NCBI GenBank assembly: GCA_015520985.1
Contig: WAOY01000215.1
Location: forward strand, 1-6,222
Length of the DNA: 6,222 bases
DNA from: DHVE2 group archaeon
Lineage (GTDB): Archaea; Thermoplasmatota; Thermoplasmata; Thermoplasmatales; Aciduliprofundaceae
Reading direction: 5' to 3'
The position numbers and the translations under genes are program-made. Positions 1 to 5,801 of this stretch are shown in pieces (position 1 is the first letter of the stretch; the number at the start of each line of letters is the position of its first letter). Below the pieces are notes generated by a model. That model was not told where the DNA came from. It saw only the letters and a program-made list of their open reading frames with translations, and did not search any database.

Positions 1-1481
1 GCCAGAAGCCAGGAGAAGTTAGCCCCGCTGAATTCTCTCACCATTGAACCGTTCTCGGCGTTGAGTATGTACACCGAGGCGTTCTGCTGGTTCGTGGTGA
101 CCACCACGGAGTTCTCTGTGACAATGACACCGCTCTGAATCGCACCGTCTACGGTGGATTCCCATATCACCGTGCCGTTGGTGGATAGGGAGTATATGTG
201 CCCTGTGGTCGTGCCGACGTATATACTATGATGGTACGCCGGTGCGCTTACGGTGCCATTGAGGGTGATGTTCCATACAACTCCTCCGCTGAAATTCATG
301 GCTACCAGGCTGGAGCCCATGGGTGTGTATATTGTGCTGTCCACGATCATGGGGGAGTACTTCGCCGCCTCGCTGGATGTGATGTTCCACAGGATCTTTC
401 CGTCCGTCTCGTTTATGCACGCGATACCGTATGGTGGCTCGAAGGACCAGGTGCTGGAGTTGTAATGCCCGGAGAGGGGCACTACTATCTTCCCAGAGCT
501 CAACGCGAAGGATCCGAAATAAACTCCCCCATCCAGGCTAACGTTCCACATCTCCTCGCCTGTGAAAGCGTCGAAAGCGTACATCTTACCCCATGGTGCA
601 GAGGATTCATAGGTCCCTATGAACACCACCCTGCGCCCGGATACCACGTCCACCTTGGGTGATGAGGCGATGGAATTCTCGCTTATTTTCTTCTCCCATG
701 CGAGGGTTCCGTTCTCCACGTGGAACGCGCGGATGTATCCGTCCTTCGTTCCGATGTAAACCATGTCCTCGAAGACAGCGGGGGAGGACTGGTACGTTGC
801 TCCCAGTGAATTGTTCCACACTTCCACGCCCCCGGGACCTATCGCATAGATCGCAGAATCATCGGCTGCGAATATCATTCCGTGGGCCACGGCGGGGGTG
901 GAGTAGAAACCGCCGTACTGGGATTTGCCCCTGAAGCTCCATACGGGACTGCTCACGTTCAATACCGAGGAGTAGTATGCGGTGGAATTTTCGTTTCCGC
1001 GGTACATGTACGAGGCCTGGTAGTGCCCCGGCGGGGCGCTTATGTTCTCCAGCGGCACGTAATTTGCGTTATCTTCCGTGTAAACCCACGCGATTGCATC
1101 CCCCGTACTCATATTTATCTGTGATGCGCCCCTGCTGCTGAGCACCCAGCCCTCGCTGTTGTTCTCCATGATGTATAGATGCCAGTAGGCCCCCGGCCAC
1201 GTGTTGCTCTCCCAGCCGATCCTGTCAACCAGGCCCCCGAGGCCCGAGTACCAGGTGTAGTGGAACCCGATCGATATATTTTCGCAGGCGAGCTCCGTGG
1301 CTTTAAGCGCGGTGATGTTGTTCGGGGGCAGAACAACATTGGCACTCATCACCGCACCGTTCCCGAACTGAATCACGACTGTTACCTCGGGCCCGCCTTG
1401 CCTGGTGGACGCCAGAGCCCCGGAAGGCACCAGCAGGGCCAGGGCGAGCAACGCCACAAGCGCAATTTCCCATCCCTTCAT
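1..1481 (-). CDS. Secreted DUF4430-like / PQQ-type beta-propeller protein, C-terminus beyond the window
   Basis: Partial gene: 493 codons are readable and the frame stays open to the left edge. Residues 1-24 form a signal peptide (MKGW, a hydrophobic run, then a PSGALA|S cleavage-like site), so the protein is exported. Residues 32-136 resemble DUF4430, the transcobalamin C-terminal-like fold: a VTVVIQFG strand, YWHLYI, EGWVLS and finally STGDAIAWVY, matching the family's usual GDxxxWxY ending. From about residue 179 to the edge there are about eight repeats with a roughly 40-residue period, each with a (V/A/M/L/I)W start, a YIGT or IFAAD strand, and a YAF/YSL turn plus xxGxxxW. This is the PQQ-like beta-propeller pattern (a fold name; PQQ binding is not implied). 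Many N-X-S/T sequons suggest an N-glycosylated surface protein. I chose ATG 1481 over ATG 1487 because AAAGGTG at 1494-1488 is 6 nt from it and overlaps too closely with 1487. It lies 49 nt behind the EcfS gene and is probably the last or a late operon gene, with a likely ligand-capture role (inferred). Confidence 0.85.
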   Translation of the reverse strand, partial: MKGWEIALVALLALALLVPSGALASTRQGGPEVTVVIQFGNGAVMSANVVLPPNNITALKATELACENISIGFHYTWYSGLGGLVDRIGWESNTWPGAYWHLYIMENNSEGWVLSSRGASQINMSTGDAIAWVYTEDNANYVPLENISAPPGHYQASYMYRGNENSTAYYSSVLNVSSPVWSFRGKSQYGGFYSTPAVAHGMIFAADDSAIYAIGPGGVEVWNNSLGATYQSSPAVFEDMVYIGTKDGYIRAFHVENGTLAWEKKISENSIASSPKVDVVSGRRVVFIGTYESSAPWGKMYAFDAFTGEEMWNVSLDGGVYFGSFALSSGKIVVPLSGHYNSSTWSFEPPYGIACINETDGKILWNITSSEAAKYSPMIVDSTIYTPMGSSLVAMNFSGGVVWNITLNGTVSAPAYHHSIYVGTTTGHIYSLSTNGTVIWESTVDGAIQSGVIVTENSVVVTTNQQNASVYILNAENGSMVREFSGANFSWLL

Positions 1482-1487
1482 TTCCAT

Positions 1488-1494
1488 CACCTTT
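1488..1494 (-). promoter_or_regulatory. Shine-Dalgarno site that decides the propeller-gene start
   Basis: The minus strand reads AAAGGTGATGGAAATG. GGTG pairs with the archaeal 16S tail and sits 6 nt before ATG 1481, while ATG 1487 would begin directly after the SD with no spacing. The downstream ATG is therefore the better start, and it also gives a compact signal peptide. Confidence 0.6.
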
Positions 1495-1529
1495 CAAGTT
1501 TTCTTTACTTTCAGCAAGAAGACTTTAAG

Positions 1530-1545
1530 ATTAATAAGTTTTGCT
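1530..1545 (-). promoter_or_regulatory. Possible internal BRE/TATA promoter before the propeller gene
   Basis: The minus strand reads AGCAAAACTTATTAAT across the EcfS stop codon. AGCAAAA resembles a purine-rich BRE and TTATTAAT an archaeal TATA box. A start site about 26 nt downstream (near 1507) would give a leader of about 26 nt that includes the SD site. It may let the secreted protein be made in greater amount than the membrane subunits. AT-rich gaps easily look like this, so confidence is low. Confidence 0.3.
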
Positions 1546-2259
1546 CCCGCATTCAAAGCCCCCTTGCGAGGTTGGAGCGAACACCGAAAACCTTGTCCGG
1601 AATCTGTTGAAAATCCTTACCATCTGCACCGCGAAGAGATCTGCGAAGATTACGTTGCCAATGGCGTGGAGGGTGTCGAAATATATGGAGAGGGACCAGA
1701 CCGCCAAAAAGCTCTGCCAGGTGTGGGGGAAAACGAAGGCGAGCCAGTACCACAGGTTCATAATGATTCCGTACACATACGCGTAGAGAAAGGATACGAG
1801 CATAATCACATACGGAAAGGATCTTCTGTTTATCCACCTGTGGAGCGATGAACCCACGATTCCCGCAAGGCCCCAGGCGAGCATCTGCCACGGGGTCCAG
1901 GGCCCCTGTCCCAGGAAGAAGTTGGAGAGGAGGGCAGTTTCCATGCCCACCATAAATCCCGCGTAAGCGCCGAAAACTGCTCCCGTGACCATAATTATAA
2001 ATGTGCTCGGCTGGATGGAAGGGATGCCGGCGAACGGGACCCTGGATGCTGCGGAAATCGCGCCCAGGATCGCTATGAAAGCGATCTCCTTTGAGCCGGT
2101 GGGCGAGGTTTCGAATATGAACATCATCTCTGTGAGAATTGCCACCAGCGTTACGAGGGAAATTATTCCCCAGTAAGGGTCCAGGGACCCACCGAAGATC
2201 AGGGTAATCGCAATCAGCGCGATGAGGGTGAGCGGAACTGAAATCGCCCTGATATTCAC
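1531..2259 (-). CDS. ECF transporter S component (substrate-binding membrane subunit), possible corrinoid type
   Basis: A 242-residue integral membrane protein with about six hydrophobic segments (near residues 7-23, 28-48, 58-78, 86-110, 125-140, 150-178, with a further amphipathic stretch 183-215). It carries A-A-S-R-V-P-F then IPSIQPST (69-86) and GQGPWTPWQM (117-126), patterns I associate with one branch of ECF S components, the ligand-binding subunits of energy-coupling-factor vitamin importers. I associate this branch with neighbours carrying DUF4430, as here; this is recall, not a search. The S component would bind substrate, topple in the membrane and release it inside. The start is GTG 2259, overlapping the upstream stop by 4 nt (GTGA), with a strong SD (GGGAGGAGG) 7-9 nt before it. 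The last 25 residues are a soluble tail after RFNRFRTRF. The substrate is not readable from this protein alone; cobalamin is inferred from the DUF4430 neighbours. Confidence 0.85.
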   Translation of the reverse strand: MNIRAISVPLTLIALIAITLIFGGSLDPYWGIISLVTLVAILTEMMFIFETSPTGSKEIAFIAILGAISAASRVPFAGIPSIQPSTFIIMVTGAVFGAYAGFMVGMETALLSNFFLGQGPWTPWQMLAWGLAGIVGSSLHRWINRRSFPYVIMLVSFLYAYVYGIIMNLWYWLAFVFPHTWQSFLAVWSLSIYFDTLHAIGNVIFADLFAVQMVRIFNRFRTRFSVFAPTSQGGFECGSKTY

Positions 2260-3824
2260 AGCACATCCTCCTCCCTGAGCGCCCTGCTCCCCGGCGCGAT
2301 GAGATTAGCGAGTTTGTTCACCTGCGTGGAAAAGGTCAAAGTTCCGGAGAGCATGTCCGGAGTGCTTCCCTCCAGGACTATTCTGCCGGAGGACATCAGG
2401 GCGACGCGGTCCGCCACCTTCGCTACTAGCTCCATATCGTGGCTGATGAGTATAACCCCGTGCTCCCTCTTGTACTCCTCAATTATCCCTGCCAGGTGCA
2501 TCTTGTGTTTCCAGGAGAGCCCCCGCGTAGGTTCGTCCAGTATCAGTAGATCTGGCTGGAATACGAGCACCGTGCCCAGTGCCATGAGGAGTTTCTCCCC
2601 TCCCGAGAGGTCCATGGGGTTCCTGTCCTCCACATGTTTTATGCGGAGGAATTCAAGGCTTCTCTTCACCTTCTCCATGTTTTCCCCGCGAGCTTTCAGA
2701 GTGTACTCCAGATTCTCCCGCACGGAGTCTCCCATCACATGCAGGTTCGGGTTCTGGAACACCATGCCCAAGGAATCCTTGGGGATCCTGTATATCACCC
2801 TGCCCCGCTGGGGCTCAAGGATCCCGGCGATGACCTTCGCCAGAGTGGTCTTTCCAGAGCCGTTCCTGCCAATTATCCCCAGGGCTTCTCCCCTGCGTAT
2901 GTCCAGGTCTATGCCCTCCAGTACTCTCCTTGATCCGTAACTGAAGGACACCCTTCTGAGCTCCACGATTTTATCTCCCCCCTTCGCGGTTATTTTCGCG
3001 TCTCTCGGATTAATCTTTTTCCCGAGGGTTTTCCACGCCTCCTTCACGGTGAGTGGCAGATACTCCTCGCCCAGCATCCTCGCGATCCGGGACACCTGGG
3101 GATACCCAACGCCCAGGGAATCCAGGTCAACCCGGGAGGCGATGATCCTCGGCTCCCCATCCTCCACGACCTCTCCACGGTTCAGCACGATCAGGCGGTC
3201 CGCGCGGTGCAGCGTGTTCTCCATCCTGTGCTCAGCCATGATAACAGTTATTCCCAGCTCTTCGTTGAACCGTGTCACGAGGTTAAGGATCTCCTCTGCG
3301 CTCCTAGGATCCAGCTGGCTCGTGGGCTCATCCAAGAGAAGCGCCCGGGGATGCATGGCCATGGCACTCGCAATCGCTACCTTCTGCAGTTCCCCTCCTG
3401 AAAGTTCATCCACTTTCCTGTCCCTCAGTTGATTTATTCCGATGAGGTCCAGGATGTCCTCCACCCTCTTCTCTATTTCCTCCCATTTCAACCCCGCGTT
3501 TTCCAGGGGAAAGGCGATTTCGCGCTCAACGGTGCTCATCACGATCTGGTTCTCTGGGTCCTGGAGCACTGTGCCCACATATCTGGAAATCTCCCTCGGC
3601 GGGATCTCTCTGGGATCAAGGCCGTAAACCACCACCTTTCCGCAGTACTCCCCCGAGTAAAAATGGGGGATGAGGCCATTCAAGGCACGAAGCAACGTGC
3701 TCTTCCCGCTGCCCGAATCACCCGCCAGGAGGACGAATTCTCCCTGTTCCACCTTGAAATTCACGTTGTGAAGAGCATAATCGCCGCCGGGGTACCTGAA
3801 GGAGAAATCCCTGAATTCTATCAT
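2256..3824 (-). CDS. Fused double ATP-binding subunit of the ECF transporter (EcfA-EcfA)
   Basis: A 522-residue protein with two complete ABC ATPase domains in one chain; most ECF modules use two separate proteins of about 280 residues. NBD1: Walker A GDSGSGKS (35-42), Q-loop Q88 in VLQDPENQ, signature LSGGE (141-145), Walker B ALLLDEP (161-167), D-loop SQLDP (169-173), switch H199. NBD2: Walker A GRNGSGKT (319-326), Q357 in VFQNPN, LSGGE (406-410), Walker B LLILDEP (426-432), H462. VLQDPENQI and VFQNPNLHV are the Q-loop extensions usual in EcfA/CbiO proteins. It hydrolyses ATP at the inner face of the membrane and drives EcfT and the S subunit. All core residues are present, though NBD2 has K after LSGGE and GLSWKHK where GLD is common. 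ATG 3824 overlaps the EcfT stop (ATGA) and GGTGAGGAG precedes it; the 3' end overlaps the EcfS start. Confidence 0.95.
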   Translation of the reverse strand: MIEFRDFSFRYPGGDYALHNVNFKVEQGEFVLLAGDSGSGKSTLLRALNGLIPHFYSGEYCGKVVVYGLDPREIPPREISRYVGTVLQDPENQIVMSTVEREIAFPLENAGLKWEEIEKRVEDILDLIGINQLRDRKVDELSGGELQKVAIASAMAMHPRALLLDEPTSQLDPRSAEEILNLVTRFNEELGITVIMAEHRMENTLHRADRLIVLNRGEVVEDGEPRIIASRVDLDSLGVGYPQVSRIARMLGEEYLPLTVKEAWKTLGKKINPRDAKITAKGGDKIVELRRVSFSYGSRRVLEGIDLDIRRGEALGIIGRNGSGKTTLAKVIAGILEPQRGRVIYRIPKDSLGMVFQNPNLHVMGDSVRENLEYTLKARGENMEKVKRSLEFLRIKHVEDRNPMDLSGGEKLLMALGTVLVFQPDLLILDEPTRGLSWKHKMHLAGIIEEYKREHGVILISHDMELVAKVADRVALMSSGRIVLEGSTPDMLSGTLTFSTQVNKLANLIAPGSRALREEDVL

Positions 3825-4558
3825 CTCCTCACCCCCAGGAGGACCGTCGCCGGGAGTGCCGCTGCCACAATGCCCATGGGCCCGGGTATGTGGGACGCGG
3901 TTGCGCCGAGGATGAAATCGGAGCAGAGGACAATAGACAGAACGATTTCAAACGCGCTCATTTTCCTCCTTCTCCATGCCCTCCTCCTAGCGGAGGGGAA
4001 GCTCTTGATCTCCAGCGCCTCCGCGGCGATGATGCTCCTCTCCAGGGAGATTAGGAGCAACGAGGACAGCGCCGGGATCCTCGCCCTTACCCTGTTTTTC
4101 AATCCTTTACCCTCCCTCCTGATGCCCCGTGCCTCCATACTCTCCTTTATTCCCCGTGCGTCCCTGAGGACCTGGGGGAAGAAGCGCATTGATATGGCAA
4201 AACTGGCCACTGCTTTGCTCGGGAGCCTTAGCCTCTCCGCGATGTCAATTATATCTTCGAAATCCGCTACGGTTGAGAAAACGGCGAAGGCGGAGGTTAT
4301 CGCGAGGAACCTGAATACCATGGCCAGGGCGAAATCCAATTTCTCAGGGCCGAGGAACAGCAGGTTGAACAGGAATACGAACAGCGCGGAGATGAGGGAG
4401 TACTTCATGTACGAAATCCAGACACCCCTGGGCAGCAATGCCACGGGCGCAACGGATACGGCGAGAAGAATCAGCAGATCCGACAGATCTCTTATGAGCA
4501 GGGAGAGAAAGAGGACGAGGATGAGCCATATGAAGGCGAGGAATGGATTGATCCTCAC
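3821..4558 (-). CDS. ecfT: ECF transporter transmembrane coupling subunit EcfT
   Basis: A 245-residue membrane protein of the EcfT/CbiQ family, which couples ATPase movements to the S subunit. Hydrophobic segments lie near 6-22, 25-43, 50-69, 75-98, about 201-218 and 226-243, with a long cytoplasmic amphipathic region (100-200) between the fourth and fifth. That region has the family hallmarks: SMRFFPQVLRDARGIKESMEARGIR, containing the first coupling motif ARG (143-145), then ISLERSIIAAEALEIKSF (170-187), where a second ARG-type motif is expected but IKS (184-186) is found. A basic stretch ARRRAWRRRK (190-199) follows, as is usual at a cytoplasmic loop. The start is GTG 4558, overlapping the upstream stop by 4 nt, with GGGTGAT about 6 nt before it. 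Context (ATPases and S component immediately downstream) confirms a dedicated group I ECF module. Confidence 0.92.
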   Translation of the reverse strand: MRINPFLAFIWLILVLFLSLLIRDLSDLLILLAVSVAPVALLPRGVWISYMKYSLISALFVFLFNLLFLGPEKLDFALAMVFRFLAITSAFAVFSTVADFEDIIDIAERLRLPSKAVASFAISMRFFPQVLRDARGIKESMEARGIRREGKGLKNRVRARIPALSSLLLISLERSIIAAEALEIKSFPSARRRAWRRRKMSAFEIVLSIVLCSDFILGATASHIPGPMGIVAAALPATVLLGVRR

Positions 4559-5412
4559 TGCCCATCACCCACGAGCACCCAGAATCCAGCTTTGCCGGAG
4601 AGGAGGGTTTCAATGCAGCCGTTCAGGTCATCGCCGGCTATCACGAGGACTATGTTCTCGCAGGCCCAGTTTCCCTTAGGGTTGAAGGGAGATTGGATTG
4701 CCTCCGCGTATGCTCCCTCATACGTATTCCCCTTCCAGTCCACTATCCTTCCGTTTACCATCCTGAAGGGCATGTCCACCTGCATGGAATTTATCTCGCT
4801 GAAGAGCGTGGAGTTCTGGCCTACCACTATGATATTTTCTACCTTTTTCTCTTCTCCCACCTCATCCGCGGGAATAAGCGAGACATGCACGCCTCGGGCC
4901 TGGAGGTAATCCGCCATTCTCCTTGCCTCGGCCCCGTGCTGTGGATCGTAGGCCACTATCGTTTTCCTAACCTCTCCGCCGTATCCGCGGGTGAACATCG
5001 CCGGAAAATCGGCGAGTTCCGCCGTGAGCATACCAGTATCTCCCCAGGCGTGGTAGTCCCAGCGCATAACATCGCCATCGCGAAGCACGTAGTCCTTCGC
5101 GCCCACATTTGCCAGGAATCCGTTTATGTAGTAGAACCAGTCCTTCTTCTCCGACGGGTCGGAATTGATGCCGTCTATACCGCTCACGAATCCGCCACCG
5201 TAGGATGTGCTGACGTTGGCGACTTCCTTCAGGGCTTCAAGCGCGCTCTGCCCGGCCTTTACAGTTCTCTCCTTGAGCACTTCCTGCCCGAAGTTCAGCG
5301 AGATTATTATTTTCGCCTCGCCCTCATCTCTCTGGGGCTGCGGGTACCAGACGAGCAGGGCCACGAGGATTGAGATGGCTGCCACGGCCACGGCGACGCG
5401 CAGAAGGTTCAT
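4555..5412 (-). CDS. Membrane-anchored DUF4430 (transcobalamin-C-like) protein, first gene of the ECF operon
   Basis: A 285-residue protein with an N-terminal membrane helix (residues 4-23, no obvious cleavage site, so probably a signal anchor) and an outside body. Residues 33-122 form a DUF4430 domain: IIISLNFG, a TVKAGQSALEALKEVA helix, DWFYYINGFLANVGAKDY (91-108) and DGDVMRWDYHAW (112-123). This fold is grouped with the cobalamin-binding beta domain of transcobalamin and intrinsic factor. Residues 150-285 are a second alpha/beta domain: IVAYDPQHGAEARRMADYL, NIIVVGQNSTL (193-203), then ENIVLVIAGDD (252-262) and a helix. The IVVG...N plus VLVIAG layout recalls a domain at the C-termini of some archaeal surface-layer proteins (weak resemblance). 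C251 and C266 could form a disulfide. ATG 5412 has no SD and lies about 28 nt from a TATA box, so it is probably leaderless. The likely role is ligand capture outside the cell and handover to EcfS (inferred). Confidence 0.8.
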   Translation of the reverse strand: MNLLRVAVAVAAISILVALLVWYPQPQRDEGEAKIIISLNFGQEVLKERTVKAGQSALEALKEVANVSTSYGGGFVSGIDGINSDPSEKKDWFYYINGFLANVGAKDYVLRDGDVMRWDYHAWGDTGMLTAELADFPAMFTRGYGGEVRKTIVAYDPQHGAEARRMADYLQARGVHVSLIPADEVGEEKKVENIIVVGQNSTLFSEINSMQVDMPFRMVNGRIVDWKGNTYEGAYAEAIQSPFNPKGNWACENIVLVIAGDDLNGCIETLLSGKAGFWVLVGDGQ

Positions 5413-5436
5413 CGGTTGGAATAAGCGCTCAAGGTT

Positions 5437-5449
5437 TTTTAAAATTTCT
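5437..5449 (-). promoter_or_regulatory. BRE/TATA promoter of the ECF operon, leaderless start predicted
   Basis: The minus strand reads AGAAATTTTAAAA. The TATA-like TTTTAAAA (5444-5437) is preceded by purine-rich AGAAA resembling a BRE. Its centre is about 28 nt from ATG 5412, so transcription should begin at or within a few nt of the start codon. No SD is found between them, which agrees with a leaderless mRNA. Confidence 0.6.
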
Positions 5450-5487
5450 AAAGGGTATTTGAATACTCCGTCGAATTGCGGTAATGG

Positions 5488-5495
5488 TTATATAT
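5488..5495 (+). promoter_or_regulatory. Candidate TATA box for the toxin-antitoxin cassette (P1)
   Basis: TTATATAT would place a transcription start near 5517, giving a leader of about 60 nt that carries the perfect SD of the antitoxin gene. The element is nearly symmetric, so it could also act leftward for the ECF operon with a leader of about 54 nt. Confidence 0.45.
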
Positions 5496-5540
5496 GGAGT
5501 TTCAGGGGCGCTTGATGGTATGGCGGCCAGATGGTGAATG

Positions 5541-5555
5541 CGAAAACCTTAAAAT
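5541..5555 (+). promoter_or_regulatory. Second candidate BRE/TATA for the antitoxin gene (P2)
   Basis: CGAAAACCTTAAAAT has a BRE-like CGAAAA followed by CTTAAAAT. The TATA centre is about 26 nt from ATG 5577, which would start the RNA at the start codon and leave out the SD. It competes with P1 as the explanation for expression. Confidence 0.35.
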
Positions 5556-5557
5556 AG

Positions 5558-5568
5558 AAGGAGGTGAT
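5558..5568 (+). promoter_or_regulatory. Perfect Shine-Dalgarno site of the antitoxin gene
   Basis: AAGGAGGTGAT is an uninterrupted match to the anti-SD end of archaeal 16S rRNA and lies 8 nt before ATG 5577. The closer ATG at 5567 runs into a stop after six codons, so 5577 is the start. It is the strongest SD in the window and predicts high translation of the acidic protein if the RNA starts upstream. Confidence 0.85.
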
Positions 5569-5576
5569 GTATAAGT

Positions 5577-5801
5577 ATGGAAGTTGAGAGTGTGAAGAGG
5601 GAGAAAGAGATGAATGAGATTGAGATAATAATAGGGGCGAGTATTTTCAAAGCAAAGGAAGACGAGATTAGAGAGAAGATTCGGGAATTTCTGGATGAGT
5701 TCGAGGAAGAAGAGATAAGTTTAGAAGATATAAAGAAAATGACAGAGGGAATAGATGGAAGTTTGAGTGAGGACATCATAGAGGAGCGGGAAAGGATATG
5801 A
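5577..5801 (+). CDS. Small acidic protein, putative antitoxin of the VapC-like toxin
   Basis: A 74-residue protein I do not recognise by family. About 26 of 74 residues are Asp or Glu and 12 are Lys or Arg, for a net charge near -14. It looks almost fully helical, with a charged amphipathic stretch at 25-57 (including FEEEE) that could form a coiled coil, and a C-terminal acidic helix (66-74). No AbrB, ribbon-helix-helix or helix-turn-helix signature is visible, unlike typical VapB proteins, although the residues 14-20 strand (EIEIIIG) might be an edge of a small domain. The antitoxin role is inferred from its position: it precedes a PIN-domain gene and its stop overlaps that gene's ATG (ATGA at 5798-5801), the usual antitoxin-toxin layout. 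Its composition is AT-richer than the ECF operon. Confidence 0.7.
   Translation: MEVESVKREKEMNEIEIIIGASIFKAKEDEIREKIREFLDEFEEEEISLEDIKKMTEGIDGSLSEDIIEERERI

Larger units (their letters stand above)
5413..5576. other. Divergent intergenic region between the ECF operon and the toxin-antitoxin cassette
   Basis: These 164 nt separate genes that point away from each other, so promoters are expected for both sides. It holds the minus-strand TATA at 5444-5437, a near-symmetric TTATATAT at 5488-5495 usable in either direction, and a plus-strand CGAAAACCTTAAAAT at 5541-5555. A 26-codon plus-strand ORF (5494-5574) lies just before the antitoxin gene. No convincing hairpin, tRNA or cobalamin-riboswitch core was seen. 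Confidence 0.6.

Noticed and set aside
198..662. A 154-codon plus-strand frame at the left end
   Set aside because: It is antisense to the propeller gene, whose minus-strand frame is open throughout and shows regular repeats and a signal peptide.
1..1481. A PQQ-dependent dehydrogenase
   Set aside because: The repeats are of the generic PQQ-like propeller type; no dehydrogenase active-site pattern or cytochrome CxxCH motif is visible, and the context is transport.
1553..2266. A 237-codon minus-strand frame overlapping the S component
   Set aside because: It is a shifted frame of the EcfS gene; its product is rich in His/Arg/Pro/Gly with no membrane segments, while the EcfS frame shows clear family motifs and an SD-led, overlapping start.
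3429..4679. A 416-codon plus-strand open frame opposite EcfT and its neighbours
   Set aside because: It runs antisense to three well-supported genes (EcfA, EcfT, DUF4430), has no recognisable domain, and its Ser/Arg/Leu-rich content is what the reverse strand of hydrophobic membrane genes in GC-rich DNA gives.
5425..5440. The T-run at 5435-5440 as a terminator for plus-strand transcription
   Set aside because: No gene on the plus strand ends before it and no GC-rich hairpin precedes it; it is better explained as the reverse strand of the operon's TATA region.
5413..5576. A cobalamin riboswitch in the divergent region
   Set aside because: No B12-box-like conserved core or supporting stem layout was seen, and the best TATA box leaves essentially no leader for the ECF operon.
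5549..5779. A minus-strand frame opposite the antitoxin, very Ser/Ile-rich
   Set aside because: It mirrors the Glu/Lys-rich antitoxin codons (GAA/GAG give TTC/CTC, and ATA/AGA give Tyr/Ser-type codons in shifted frames); there is no SD and no family resemblance.
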